NCBI GenBank assembly: GCA_902806575.1 | Contig: CADCXD010000007.1 | Span: 124,001 to 188,000 of the forward strand | Length of the DNA stretch: 64,000 nt | Origin: Jackrogersella multiformis | Taxonomy: Eukaryota; Ascomycota; Sordariomycetes; Xylariales; Hypoxylaceae | Direction of reading: 5' to 3' | Shown: positions 1-12,087 of the stretch, piece by piece | Position numbering within the stretch: position 1 is the stretch's first letter | Layout of the letters: every line of letters starts with the position of its first letter | Notes under the pieces: generated by a model | What the model was told of the DNA's origin: nothing | The model's database searches: none | What the model saw: only the letters and a program-made list of their open reading frames with translations | Made by a program: the position numbers and the translations under genes

Positions 1-221
1 AAACGCACTACGCAAACCCCAACCCCTTAATCGTGAGTTGAGAAAAAAAATCCCTAAAAACCGAACGGGGGTTTTAGCTTGTCTATGTTTGCTTCGTTGG
101 TATTTATTGGTACATTAGATTTTTCTTCTTTCTATTGCACAGACGTCGCAATGCTTCCTCGTGTCCCGGACGCCCGTCCCTCTAGCTAGCCTGTTGCTGT
201 CAGCAAGCAACCCCGCAACGA
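1..221. other. 3' flank of rpn7, no gene seen
   Basis: A/T-rich and mixed sequence downstream of the rpn7 stop codon. I see no coding potential; it presumably holds the rpn7 3' UTR and polyadenylation region. Confidence 0.5.
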
Positions 222-1887
222 TCATGCTCTCTCGCTGCCGCGGAGCCGCACGGCCTGGCCGTACTTCTGGAGCTTGGTGATGAGCTGGTCGCCCTGCTTG
301 ACGACGTCCTGGTACTGCTTGTTCTTGTCGTCGGGGCGGTTGGTCTCGATGACGCCCTTGCCCGTGACGCGGTCGATGGTGCAGGGGATGCGGCCGCCGG
401 CGATGAACTTGGCGAGGTCGCTGTTTTTAGGGGAGTTAAGGTTAGTTTTATATCTTGGATAAAGGGACATAAACACCACAGTAGATAGCAAATTAAATAG
501 AAAGAGGAAAATGGAGAGAAGAAGCAAGAAAAACGTACCGATCCAGGAAATCTACCGTGACGCCGAAATCGTTAGCCATGCTCTCGAGCCCGACAACGCG
601 GTAGCTCTGCAGGAGCTGCTGGTAGGCGCGCAGGCGCATCTCGCGGATGAACCAGTTTTTGTGCTCGTGGAGATAGCGGTCCTGGGTCAGGAACTGCTCC
701 TCGACGAGGGCAAGGGCCTGGAAGAAGAGCTTGTAGTGGCCGTTGTACAGGCTGTTGACGAGCTGGGCCAGGGACGAGAAGTCGACGGCCATCTCGGCCT
801 CGGGCTGATCGGTGCCGGTGCCGAGCGTGGTTAGGTTGACAACGGCCTTGGCGGGCGCCGCGGGGGAGGCCGCGTCCTTAGCAGCGACGTCGCGCATCTC
901 GGCGTCCTCGGCGCCTGGGCCGGCGGAGATGGCGCCGGTCAAGGCGAGCAGCTTGTCGTCGCCGTCCGCGCCGAGGATGGCCTTGATCTCGGGGGCGTCG
1001 ACCACCTTGCTCTTGAAGTCGACCCGCTTAAGGGAGACCGAGCCGGCAAGGACGGAGTAGACGACCAGGCTCGAATAAGTGCACAACTCGTAGCTGGTGA
1101 AGGTGGACAGGGAGTCGAGGAGGAGAGGGGCGGCGAGGTTATACGACCGGACGGTCAGGAGGTGGAGGCCCTCGTAGGCCTTCAGACGGTTGCGACGGTC
1201 CCAGTCGCCACCACTGTCGACGAGGGCCTTAGCGCGCGCGACGTGTTTCTTGACCAGGGCCTTGTCGCCGTAGAAGAGTCCCATGCGGATTATTGCCAAG
1301 ACCAGGTCGATCTTGGTACCTAGGATGCCCGTGTTCTCGAAGACGTCCTCGTAGGTTGCTATCGCCTTGTCCTGTTTGGGAGAAGCTGTCAGCAATCAAT
1401 AGTTATATGGTTAGGTCCAAATAAATACCTTGTCTCCGATCTTAGCAAAGAAATCGGCACGTTTTCCCTTCGCAGCCATGATTTCTGTTTCGCCAGCCTG
1501 CTCAACAGCTTCATCCTCTTCCTTCTGGAACCCCTCTAGCTCCTTGTCGTTCTCTGCCTTCAGCTTATTGTAGACTTCCTCATCCCAAGGCAGGGTTGCG
1601 CTGCCCGTGGTCTTGTTGGCGACCATACCGGCAGCGCTTGGTTTCCGTCCCGTAGGCTTTTGAGTTGCCGAAGCTGATGTGGTCTCACCGGTATTGTTCA
1701 GGATACCCTCGGTAGGGTGTGCCAGGTACTTGTATAGCGGGGCCATCTTGTGCTCGTTGATTCCATCTTGTAAGGTCTTGATGGCGGCCTGCTGGGCGGG
1801 TCGAGTGGCGTAGGGATTCGTGATGGTGAAGACTTGCTGAGCTAGAGGTAGAGCAGGCCATTTCGCGTACTGAGGGTCGGAACCCAT
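222..1887 (-). CDS. rpn7: 26S proteasome regulatory subunit Rpn7 (PSMD6)
   Basis: Lid subunit of the 19S regulatory particle, which helps position the Rpn11 deubiquitinase on substrates. Three exons fit: 1887-1429, 1371-539 and 420-222, with GT..AG introns and matching phase, giving about 496 aa. The N-terminal part carries the conserved block starting YAKWPALPLAQQVF. The middle has the helical-repeat stretch typical of Rpn7 (motifs YEDVFENTG and DRRNRLKAYEGL). The C-terminal part is a PCI domain (YLHEHKNWFIREMRLRAYQQ, then DLAKFIAGGRIPCTIDRVTG). It is longer than yeast Rpn7 because of two low-complexity insertions, one after residue 60 (Ser/Thr/Gly-rich) and one Ala/Asp-rich stretch in the PCI region near residues 270-315. 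It is divergent from the cap methyltransferase gene, with about 770 bp between the starts. Identification is firm; exon ends are inferred. Confidence 0.93.
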
Positions 1888-2656
1888 AGTGAATTGGGTG
1901 GTGGTGGTTGGTGATGGTGGTGATGGTGGTGGAATTAATCAACACGAGCCTGGAGGGAGAGTACCAGAAGAGGTGGTGGATAGAAGTATAGTAGTATGGA
2001 AAGGAAAGGAATCCCCAAAGAATAATTTAATTCTTCGACGTTGTTGATTGATGAAGCTTGTACAAAATAAACTCAGACACTTTTGATATTTAATAACGGT
2101 AAAGTATCAAGAGCTATGGGTTTGCCAGCGGTTGCGAGCAGCTGCAGGCGGCCATCAGCGGACGTAACTTCCACCAAGGAATTTATCACTTGACCAATCA
2201 TAGGATAGTATTCATGGGATGTGGGCCTTTTAGAGCCTCAACGATACGTACCGAGCTACAAAGGTACCACATAAAATAATATGTAGTAAGTGCGGATTAC
2301 CCCGGTCTCTAATAGCTTGATGCCAAGACTTGCTTACCTTTTTAACACCCTCCACATTAGGAATTCTCCCAGGTACGACACCTACTTACCTAAGGTACCT
2401 CTACCTAAACATACCACTTTCCATCTCTCACATCTCTCAACCTTTTGTTTTGTTTTGTCTAAACATTTCATGAAGCGATTAGGATTAAATCCAACATTCT
2501 ATTACGCTTTAATAAGACAATATTAAATATCTACCTAGGTACCTAATCACACTACACACTACACACTACACACTACATACTACATACTACATACTACATA
2601 CTACACCACTATCGAAAGAAAATCACTCTCCAATTGTCTACTCTCAGCTCTCCACA
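1888..2656. promoter_or_regulatory. divergent intergenic region rpn7 / cap methyltransferase
   Basis: Shared 5' region of two divergent housekeeping genes. It contains a TGG/TGA-rich stretch just upstream of the rpn7 start, the palindrome TACCTAGGTA at 2532-2541 and a heptamer tandem repeat at 2550-2605. No gene is seen. Confidence 0.6.
2550..2605. repeat. heptanucleotide tandem repeat (CACTACA)4(TACTACA)4
   Basis: Eight perfect 7-nt units: four CACTACA (2550-2577) followed by four TACTACA (2578-2605). The array ends 51 bp before the start codon of the cap methyltransferase, so it lies in its 5' UTR or core promoter. Confidence 0.95.
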
Positions 2657-4174
2657 ATGGCAGGAGACGATTCCACAGAAGAGCTGCCCCAACCCTTCGA
2701 CGCGAAGCGACTCGAATCTGCTAAGAAACGAAAACATTCCCATTCCCCTGGTAGGAATAGCAACAAACGTCGCGAGGATACCTCAGATAGGCCCTCAATC
2801 GACGATCTTCCCCAACCATTCGATGCTAAGAAGCTCGAGCCAGCCAAGAAGCGCCAGCGCTCTAAATCCCCGTCTGATGGACCTCGAAGGCTGAAGAGAC
2901 CCGGTCGCGGCGCCCGCTTCTCCCAAGCCGAATCTTCGTCTTTCCGTCAGCGCCAGGAACAGCGCGAGCGCGAAGCTGCCGAGGCCGCTGCCACGCAAGC
3001 CGTACTAGACCAGAGGGGCATTAACGACGTCGTGCGCCAGCACTACAACGCCGTGCCCGAGAGAGGTCGAGACTGGCGAAAGACCGACAGCAGGATCAAG
3101 GGGTTGAGATCGTTCAACAATTGGGTCAAGAGCACTCTGATACAGAAATTCTCACCCGACGAAGACTATACGCCTGGCGCCCACGAACGAGGGCACGATA
3201 TGGGTAGTGCTAGGGACCATCAACTCCTCGTCCTTGATATAGGCTGCGGAAAAGGTGGCGACCTGGGCAAGTGGCAGCAAGCGCCGCAAAAGGTCGCGCT
3301 ATACGTCGGATTGGACCCCGCAGATGTCTCCATCGACCAGGCCAGAGATCGGTATCGTAACATGAGCCATCGTGGCGGCGGCGGTCGAGGCGGCAGGGGT
3401 GGTCATAGAGGTGGTCGTCACCAGCACCTGTTCGATGCACGCTTCTTCGCTAAAGACTGCTACGGAGAATCCATCGGCGATATAGACATCGTCCGACAAG
3501 TCGGATTCGATCATTCGCCCATAGGGAGGAGCGGGTTCGATGTTGTCAGCATGATGTTCTGTATGCACTACGCCTTCGAGAGCGAAGACAAGGCCCGGAT
3601 GATGCTTCAGAACGTGTCTAGCGCGCTAAAGAAGGGCGGTCGTTTCATAGGCTGCATACCTAACTCCGACGTAATCGGCGATCGAGTCGTTAAATTCAAC
3701 GAGTGGCTTTCGAAAAAGCAGAAGGCAGAAGCATCCGAGGAGAAGAAAAAGGAACCCCCTTCCCCTAAGGAGGAGGGAGAGGAAGGCGAGGAAGAAGGCG
3801 AGGTCGAGGAGACTGCAGAATGGGGCAACGACTTGTACCGGGTCAGGTTCCCTGGGAAGACCCCCGCGGACGGGATCTTCCGGCCGCCGTTTGGCTGGAA
3901 ATACAGCTTCTTTCTCGACGAGGCTGTAGAGGAAGTGCCAGAGTATGTGGTGCCGTGGCCTGCATTTCGCGCCATAGCAGAGGACTACAACCTCGAGCTA
4001 CAGTACCACCAGAAGTTCGACGAGATCTGGGAGGCTGAGAAGGACGAGCCCACATTAGGACCTCTGAGTGAGCGCATGGGCGTCCGCGAGCGGGGGAGGG
4101 GACCGCTTCTAGTCTCGCCGGAAGAGATGGAAGTTGCGAGCTTTTATCTGGCGTTCTGCTTCTATAAAGTATAG
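2657..4174 (+). CDS. abd1: mRNA cap guanine-N7 methyltransferase (Abd1/RNMT)
   Basis: Single-exon gene of 505 aa. It transfers a methyl group from S-adenosylmethionine to N7 of the cap guanine in the nucleus. SAM-binding motif I is VLDIGCGKGGDL at residues 192-203, with the acidic D of VGLDPADVS after it. The family block FDVVSMMFCMHYAFES follows, then KKGGRFIGCIPNSD. The C-terminal block is YHQKFDEIWEAE to EEMEVASFYLAFCFYK. The N-terminal 115 residues are basic and disordered and contain a duplicated motif, LPQPFDAKRLESAKKRK (about 11-26) and LPQPFDAKKLEPAKKRQ (about 51-67). An RGG/His-rich insertion (residues 238-257) sits between motif I and the next beta strand, and a Glu-rich insertion lies near 345-370. 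The first ATG of the frame is used; it follows the heptamer repeat. Confidence 0.95.
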   Translation: MAGDDSTEELPQPFDAKRLESAKKRKHSHSPGRNSNKRREDTSDRPSIDDLPQPFDAKKLEPAKKRQRSKSPSDGPRRLKRPGRGARFSQAESSSFRQRQEQREREAAEAAATQAVLDQRGINDVVRQHYNAVPERGRDWRKTDSRIKGLRSFNNWVKSTLIQKFSPDEDYTPGAHERGHDMGSARDHQLLVLDIGCGKGGDLGKWQQAPQKVALYVGLDPADVSIDQARDRYRNMSHRGGGGRGGRGGHRGGRHQHLFDARFFAKDCYGESIGDIDIVRQVGFDHSPIGRSGFDVVSMMFCMHYAFESEDKARMMLQNVSSALKKGGRFIGCIPNSDVIGDRVVKFNEWLSKKQKAEASEEKKKEPPSPKEEGEEGEEEGEVEETAEWGNDLYRVRFPGKTPADGIFRPPFGWKYSFFLDEAVEEVPEYVVPWPAFRAIAEDYNLELQYHQKFDEIWEAEKDEPTLGPLSERMGVRERGRGPLLVSPEEMEVASFYLAFCFYKV

Positions 4175-5510
4175 TGACCTTTATTGCAAGCAATGTGTGC
4201 TGAATTGTGTAGTTGGTGGGCGGCACACTTGCCGGATGAATGTATGCTATGCTCTAGATGATATTGTGTTTTGTGATGATCATAAAGGGGCTATGGAAGG
4301 CCACGCTGGTAGGAAAGCCTACCATACTTCACGTTTCGTGGGTAGTATTTGGAATACGAATCCTTTTGAGTTATTCTCGCTTACCTACCTGTCTCATCAA
4401 ACGACCATCATGGCATAGCTCATATGGTGTTCCAGTTGCCAGTCGCAACTCCTAAAGTAGACGCCGTCTTCATCATATACCTACCTAGGTAACTATCCCT
4501 CATCCAGAATCTTACCCAGGCATACGATCGTGGAGATATTCTAAAAATACCTACAACCACCCAACCTACCTAGGTACATAAAATGTCACCTCCTCATCGA
4601 ATCCCCACTTTCTAGATTTGGCGATGCTGCTAACTTGCTATTGGTCGGGTCTCTATAGACATATATGTATTATCCCGAGGAGCTTGCCTCCTATTAAAAT
4701 GCAAGCTTCCTACCCCAGGCACGAAAAAGCAACATAATCCATACGGTTTTCAAAGCCGGAGACGTGAAGGTCGAATTGGTTAACGAATGGAAGTGTCTCG
4801 TTTTGCTCCTCTCCGTCTAATTAACCGAAGAATAGAACCTACCCACGTATCCGCGGACCAGATAATATACCCCCTTTTCCCAAGCCTGCAAAGCCAAACC
4901 GCTAATATCAAAATTCCCACGCCACACGTCCAGACCACAAGGAGCTGCCTATCTATCTCCTTTGTATAGTTCTTGCATCGATACTCGCTCTACTCGTACA
5001 TGTGTCCGGGACAAGTTGACATAATAGAGAAAACACTACTGACATATCTAGGTCCTACGTATCGTAAACATGATCATCATCGTCGTCCAATATCTAATAT
5101 CCAAACAAGTAGCCAGAACCGTGCACACAAAGCCGCCACCGCCGAACAACGCAAGGCCCGCGTATTTATCCTGTCGTGTTGGTATTGATATATGTCTTCG
5201 CCGCGCAGTCTCAACAGCACAAAACAGAACAGAACAGAACAGAATAGAACAGCAGATGAAACCCGAAATCAGCACCGCCTCCCGTTTTGCGCGAACCCGA
5301 ACTGCACGTCTATTCGTCCTTGACTCCCGCAACCTTTCCGATCGTTTTCTTGTAAAAATTTCTTTGTTCTAGGTATATTCTCTCTTTTCAGGGTAAACCT
5401 TTTTTATTTTTTAATCTTTTGCAGAGAAAAGGGGGGGTGGTTTGTCCAAGTCGTCGAGGCCAGTCCCGGTCTTCGCTCGCCCAACCGAGACCCCAGCTCG
5501 CGGCTTCGCC
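4175..5510. other. intergenic, no gene seen
   Basis: Spacer between two convergent genes (cap methyltransferase + and Clr5 protein -). It contains TACCTAGGTA at 4567-4576 and a short run of ACAGA repeats near 5221-5250. Short open frames here show no family resemblance. Confidence 0.5.
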
Positions 5511-6738
5511 TCACCCGCATATCGCGCCCGCAGACACGTACGCTATGCCGTGCGGGACGCGGCCCCGCGGGTGCGGCGGCGGCGGCGGCGGCGCGTCGTA
5601 GTACCCCATGCCGTCGGCGTCGCCGCCCCGGTGGCCCGGCTCGTAGCCCGCGGCGTACGGGTTGCCGCCCATCGGCACCGGGGCGCCGTACGCGGCGAAG
5701 TAGGTCGGCGCCGCCGCCATGGCGTCGGGGTGGTGGTGGTGGCTCCCGCCGCCGTTGCCGGGAGCGAAGCCGTCGAGGTGGTGGTGGTGCTGGTGGTGGT
5801 GCTGGTGGTGGTGCTGGTGGGGGATTGGAGGCGAGCCGGATCCGTCGCGCAGCTTCTTGGGCGGAGGCGGGAGAGGCGGCGGCGGCGCATCCCATGTGTA
5901 TTGCATGCTGCCGCCGCCGCTGCCGCCGCTGGACTGGCTGCAAAGCGATTGTGGCGGCGAGAGCAGGATTTTGGATTTGCTTTCGTAGCAGCTGTGGTGG
6001 AGGAGGGGGGTTAGTGGATGTTCGTCTCAGCGCAGTTTAGTTTAGTTTAGTTCGATGCAGTCAAAGGTAGATACCTAGGTAGACCGCTGACGGAGCACAT
6101 AAACGTCGTTGCTAGGGAGTGATAGGTGCCTACCTATCCGAGCCATACATCTGAGACTGGTGGCCACCGTCCGCGGAGTGGTAAACCGACTGCTGGGCCA
6201 TCTGGCTCGGCATGGCTAGGTGGCCGCCGCCGATTCTCTGTTCCATTTCTACATCCGCGCCCCGGGAGAGCGTGGCCATGGCGGCGTTGTTCATGACGGG
6301 GGACATGGTATCCGAGCCGCTCGAGAACCCGCCCTCGTTGACGCTGCTGGCGCTCGACGAGGCGCGCTTTCGGCAGTTGTACTTGCGGACGCCCCAGCGG
6401 ATCAGGCGGCCTCTGTATGCTCTGACGCTACACGCAGCAGCGGGGCCCCTTTTATCAGTGCGTGTACCCCAGAAGCACCAAGTAGCATATCCACTGAACA
6501 GTAACGACGAGACGGGGAGAAACAAGAGGGCAAAACAGGAAGCAGGTTCCGTGAAAAGGGGAAGATGGCAAAAAAAAAGGGGAGCGCAAGAGCGGAGAGA
6601 AAGGAAAGGGAAAAGAGTGTATTCTCACGAGGCTTCAAACCCATACTGATCCATCATGATCTGGCGCACGACGGAGAGCGTCTTCTCGGCGTAGAGGTCC
6701 TTGATGGTGGCTTCCCACCTGTCCCATTGCTTCGTCAT
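5511..6738 (-). CDS. Clr5-domain protein with Pro/His-rich tail
   Basis: Three exons: 6738-6629, 6427-6134 and 5991-5511, joined in phase, about 294 aa. Residues 1-60 form a Clr5 domain: WDRWEATIKDLYAEKTLSVV, then QIMMDQYGFEAS across intron 1 into VRAYRGRLIRWGVRKYNCRK. Clr5 domains are an N-terminal module of Pezizomycotina proteins thought to bind nucleic acid; the founding member is a fission-yeast silencing factor. The rest is low complexity: a Ser-rich linker, a poly-Pro run, a His/Gln repeat (PHQHHHQHHHQHHHH), a Gly/Tyr region and a second poly-Pro run. The last exon is much more GC-rich than its surroundings, which produces long false frames on the other strand. The first ATG of the Clr5 frame is chosen. 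The fold assignment is good; the function is not known. Confidence 0.82.
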
Positions 6739-8691
6739 GTTTTCAACAGCGAAACAGCAACAGAAGCAACAAAATAAAACTCTAGTACACTTCTATGGAG
6801 TCTGCTCTGCTCTACTCTTCTCTTCTTCTTCGAAACACGTCCGAGTCGAAAGTTACATACAAGTCTTTTTTTTTTTACGAAGCGCGGGAGGCAGGTAGAT
6901 GTGGTGGGGGATAAAGGCAGCGCGCCGCCACGGGGCAAGCAAAGCGAGCGGTTCGTTATTCCCTACCATGTCATATCATGTCATAATCACTTGCGGTTTT
7001 GGGATACGCGCATGAGGAAGGGAAAATCCCAAGCCGATAAAGAAAGATAAAGTAGCGACAACGCGAAAAATACGAAGAGATACATCAGAGCCTCACCGGA
7101 GAATTACCCTCGTCTACCCCTACCCTACGTCTCACATACGTGTGCGGGGAGCCTACCTGGGGTGAGCCCGGTTAGGGAAGGGAAGGGAAGGGGAGGGGGG
7201 GCGGCGGATTTCCTGGTTAGGGAATGATAGATACAGGCTTGTTCTGTTGACCGCGCGGCTCGGGGAGTCAGAATTCAGTGAGTCCCCAGGGAAGCCGGGG
7301 AGGTAGGTGTGTGTATGTGTGTGTATGTGTGTATGTAGGTAAGCAGGCTACAGGGCTGTCTTCGTTCCGTTCGCGCATCCGTCAGTGACCTTACGCTATC
7401 TAGGCTCTCTCGGCCGGGGGGGTAATGGATTAAGGGGCGTATTATGACCCAGGTGCAGGAACACCCTTAGCCTAGGTTGACTAGAGCCTTACCGCTAGAG
7501 CGGGCTCGATCTACCTACCTAACCCCCTCTCCCCGACAAAATTTATGGCTTGTAGGCTTGCTTTGCGGGCTTGTCCTTGCAGATCTGGGGAAGGAATCCG
7601 CGAAAACAAAAGGACATATCGCCTAGGCCACAGCCACAACCCAGAGCCTGCTTCCCTAGCGCTATCGAACGCCGCCGGCGGAGAGATAATGATGTTGCAT
7701 GGTAAAGTGGTCAGTCGTGGGGAATCTACCTAGTTAGGTAGGTATTTCGACATGTTATATCCTTATAGCCTTGCAGCCTTATAGAAAGAAGTAGTAGTAT
7801 ACCTAGGTAAGCTTAATTGTCGTATGTTTACCTAGGTGGTATTGATCGAGGCTCTCTACCCTTATTCCTCGCCTACAAGTATGACTTACAATATAGCATG
7901 ATATGGCGTACGATCATCCCCCCTCTCTCACGATGGCAAAGGAACTTACCTTGAAGCCACACCACCCTTCACCTTGAGGCTGACCGCCAGCGCCATATCT
8001 CGAGGTTGAAGACCGATTCAAACCCGACCAATCGGATATGGGCAACAATCCAATACGGTTCATGAGTGGTTTTAGTCATCCTTTTGATACAGCTATAAAT
8101 AGGGACAAAGACATATCGGGCGGCTAGCTGAAAAGTCTAGATCTTCGTAAGCGGGAGGAGATAGTCGCAGCTCTGGCCTGAAGGACGGCGAACTTGAATT
8201 CCACGGTGTAACCCCCTTGACATTGACACTGACACATGAGACATATAGTTTCAAGATGAATTTATAAGATAAACTTATTAACGTCGGTGACCTCATTGGA
8301 ATATCATGAAGAAAATACAATACCACCACACCATTATGCACTGCAGCCTCATTCCTTTTATCAACTTTGCTTACTGCCGCATGCTGATTCAGTCATGTTT
8401 CCAACCTAGCAACCCCGCTTCCGGCTGCCTTGTTTGATCCCCCGGCCCATACATTAAGAACGCGCTTCGCCGCGCCCCAAAAAGACATTGCCTACCCGAT
8501 GCCTAGATCAGTCCCGAGAGCACAGGCTAGCATTCTTCCGCGGGTACCCTCAATAAGGCTGAACGAAGCTGAACCCTCCCCCCCTCCTCATCGCTATGCA
8601 GCTCATAGTTCTCTCACCTTAATCGTGATAGACTTCAGCAAGAAAAAATATTCCATCTCTTCGGGCTTGGCACAGCCGGCCAGCTGCGTCT
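6739..8691. other. intergenic, no gene seen
   Basis: About 2 kb upstream of the Clr5 gene and downstream of the BAR-PH gene. It has GT/TGTA microsatellite sequence near 7307-7340, a poly-G/A stretch near 7178-7205 and TACCTAGGTA-type palindromes near 7800. I see no protein family in its short frames. Confidence 0.5.
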
Positions 8692-10253
8692 CTAAGCAAC
8701 AGTCGCCTTCTTCTCGTCCGCAGGAGGGCCGCTCTTGAAGGAGTCTTGCTTGGCTAGCGTAGGTGATATCTGCGTAGGACTGCTAACCGTTTCGCCACTA
8801 GTGATACCTGTATCCTGCTCCTTGTGGCCCGCGTCAATCTTTTCAAGCGTCGGTTTTGTCTCGGTCATGGTACCGCTGGCTGAGGATGGCTGGCTCTCAT
8901 AAGCTGGGCCAGTTGCGCCGGCAGCAACACGGATAGCATCGAACCATTTCTGGGCCTCGGCAGCAGAATGGGCCTTGAAATTCAGTTCGGACGTTCCAGC
9001 AAGTTTGCTACTAATGCTACTGCCCTTGTCTTTCCCCTTGACGGTGAATTTTTCACCGGTGGGAGCACCGACGACGGCCTCAGGAAGGTAGACAGAAAGC
9101 TCAGGCTTCGGGTCATATCGCAAATTATCGTCGTCCTTAAACTCATGCAAGTACTTGGATGGGGTCACGACATAATATCCAGAGTGCGTACCCCATGACA
9201 GTTTGTTCCGTGACTTACGTTCTAGACTACCTTCGATGAGCGGCTTAGTTGAGTTGTGATTTTGATTTGGAAAGACGAGCGCTTCTACACTTCGCGGCGG
9301 GTCATTCGGATCGACAAGGCGGTGGCCTTCACGAGTGAGAAAATTCTTCCACTCAAAGTCGGCCGGGATGCATTGCGCTGTACCTAGAATGTCAGTGTAA
9401 AGCGCCCTAGTCTTCTCAGCCTGCCCACCAGCAACCTGGTTAAGTGCATCCATCGCCTGCTGGATCGCTAAAATTACGTGGGCTTCAAAGTCTTTGAAGC
9501 TATCCTGGACATTGATAAGGTCGTTTCTGTGGTTATTCTCTTCGATGACTTGCTTGTTCAGTCTATGGATGACGCCGCGCTGGATGATATAAGGGTCCTC
9601 GGTCGACGTCATTTTACCGCCTGTCGACTCGAAAGCTGCGGTGTGCTGGCCCAGAAGCTCAATATGCTTCTGGGTGGTATTCCTAGCCTTCTCGATATCT
9701 TTCGCTCCTTGCTCAACACCATGAGACACCTCCTTTTGCTTTGCCTTGATCTCCTTGTGCAGCCGTTCGAGAATAGGAAGGACGGACCCCTTGAGCGTCT
9801 TTTCGGTTTCGGCATTCGTGTTGATCATGGCCTGAATATATTAGGGGCCGTGCATGGCAAAAACAGATCAGATTTTGATATCTTACTTGGGTGTTGACTC
9901 GCATATTCTCGAAGAAACCCGCGACACCGCCGAGACCCTGGTCAAAATGCGCCCCCTCTTTTAGAGGACGGGAGATCGTCTTAAGGACCTTCTCATACTC
10001 CTTGGAGTGCGCCTTGTGGACCTTCTCTACCGCCTCGACGTAGTCCTCCAGATATCCCACGGCATGTTTCCAAGCTTGAAGCCTCTCAGCAAGCAGACCA
10101 GCCGTCTAGCAACAGCGCGCCTAGGTTAGCAACAGATGAAGAGGAGAGAAACATATGAATACGACTCACAGTAGTAGGGTCGATATCAGGCACAGCTTCG
10201 TCGCTAAAGGTAGTCCCCTTCCTCATGGGAAGCATATGCGAGTCGCCGCTCAT
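8692..10253 (-). CDS. BAR-PH domain protein, Slm1/Slm2-related
   Basis: Exons 10253-10170, 10105-9887 and 9831-8692 join in phase to about 480 aa. Residues about 25-250 are helical and charged (LQAWKHAVGYLEDYVEAVEK, ALEKVHKAHS-like heptads, ENNHRNDLINVQDSFKDFE), as in an F-BAR/BAR dimerisation module. Residues about 300-415 form a PH domain opening with KPLIEGSLERKSR and GYYVVTPSKYLHEFKDD and ending with the PH helix AAEAQKWFDAIRVA. This order matches the Slm1/Slm2 proteins, which bind PI(4,5)P2 at eisosomes and act in TORC2 signalling; that role is inferred from the family. The protein lacks the long N-terminal extension of yeast Slm1. The C-terminal tail is Ser/Thr/Lys-rich. The start ATG at 10253 opens a short first exon whose sequence runs in phase into the conserved part. 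Confidence 0.85.
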
Positions 10254-12087
10254 GTTGATATTTTGCGATTTTGCGATTCGTGATTATGCGGTTTCTAAAT
10301 ATGCCGCTGGTCCGAATCGGCGACTATCACCCCGCACTGAGGATGTTGCAAACTGCTACGGGATGTTGATCTCACTAGGTATTGAATTGAACGATGATTT
10401 AAAGGATGCTGACTCCTTTTTTTGCGACAGGAATGACAGACAGTATAATTATATTTTTCGAATGAGTAAGAGAAATTGGCTAAGACGCACTAGGAACTAT
10501 CGAGATTAAAACATTGAACATGCAATCTAAAGAGACACCTAACACCACTGGGCAGTTTGTCTGGTGATGCGAAATGGTGGATATTTAATCCCTGCGCCGA
10601 TCATTGAGCTTCAACCCTGGCAAGGAGCAAGCTTGGATCTAATATGACGACGATTATTGATGATTAATATCAGCATCTAGCCAGAACAGGTTAGGAGCTG
10701 GAAGTTGGAAGAAGATGTGATGTGTGAGACGACACAATCTGTAAGGTCACTAAGGTGAAATTAGTAGGAATGGATGAACGGGATAAAGATGTTGAAGTCA
10801 TCAAGAATTTAGAATTTAGGTTGTTATTAATTAATAACAGTGCCTAAGTCTGTTAAGTACCTAACAGACTATTAGGTACTGTTAGGTACCTAGGTAGGTA
10901 CTATCCATCTCATAGCTTTAGCCAATTAGCATTTGCGACGGCAGCACTGCGCTTTCTCATACGAGAAAAGTCCGAGAAAAGTCTTATGGGAGAATGATGT
11001 CATGGATGTCTTAAGTATTTAACCAAGTTTTAGCATGTATATACCGAGTTACATAGGTATGTCATAACTACTATCTATGTAACCTACCTAGGTAAGTACG
11101 TACAGTTGTGCCTTTGTGCGATTCAGACTAATACCTGTGATCTCCATCAATCGCGGCATTCAACTGGACAAGGGCTAAATAGCTTATGAACCTAAATTAT
11201 ACTAAATTATACTAAAAGATGCTTAGAGGATGGATAAGAAGATGCCGCTCACCTGACTAACCCTTTACTCATCATGTCTTTACAACTACGAGAATACTTC
11301 GATATATAATCGCGCAGCCTAGGTACACACGGCAAACACCGACTTACATAGCCGAGAGGGAGGGAGGGAGGTATCGCAAAGTGCGACAATTCCGGTTGCG
11401 GACAGGCCGAAGTCTCGGGATGGACAAATGTGACATTGACATTGACATTGACATATTCTTACCTACGCGAAACCCAAGGACGTAACAAGCGAGAAATCCA
11501 ATGCATCTTTAAAATTTTAACTTAATACAACAGCAGCAGCATTGCAACACTCCCGACTCCATATCCACCTACAGTTACTCTAGGCATGCACGAGAATACA
11601 ACCGTAATTATCCGTCAAGAGGTTGAGAGAGAGGAAAAAGTCTTCTTTTGTATTCTTCTTTCTTCTCGGTATCCAATTTGCCGAAGTCAGGAATGGAGAC
11701 AGTGGTATTTGTCTCCTGACACTGAAGTCTCCTGGTGTATGTATGTCTAAATGCCAACGGTGAAAAAGAAACAACATGGGGTATATAACAATTCTAAGAT
11801 ATGACCATCCCATAAACGAAACCAACCAATTCGATCGCCTGCGTGGATCCCACAACCAAATGCCATTTCGCCACCCGATAAAACCAAGCCCCTTTACGAA
11901 CCATGGTGCATGTGAATAATCCCCCCTCCCTCCCCCCCTGAGCTATAAAACGCCTAGCCAAGAGAAACCCAATAAATATTTTATGCTCCGATACCTTTGG
12001 TAGCCCATATAAATCCTAGCTTGGGGCGCATTTACAGATGGCAAAGTAACAGTAATAGAGTCACATTCGAAGGAGACGTCGTGGCAA
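10254..12087. other. intergenic, no gene seen
   Basis: Contains several TACCTAGGTA palindromes (for example 10887-10896), a TGACAT tandem repeat of four units at 11431-11454 and A/T-rich sequence. No coding family is visible. It contains the BAR-PH promoter (left) and the creD 3' UTR (right). Confidence 0.5.
11431..11454. repeat. TGACAT hexamer repeat, four units
   Basis: Four consecutive perfect TGACAT units in a gene-free spacer. No function is evident. Confidence 0.85.

Noticed and set aside
5442..6014. 190-codon plus-strand open frame
   Set aside because: Low-complexity Arg/Val shadow of the Clr5 protein's last exon.
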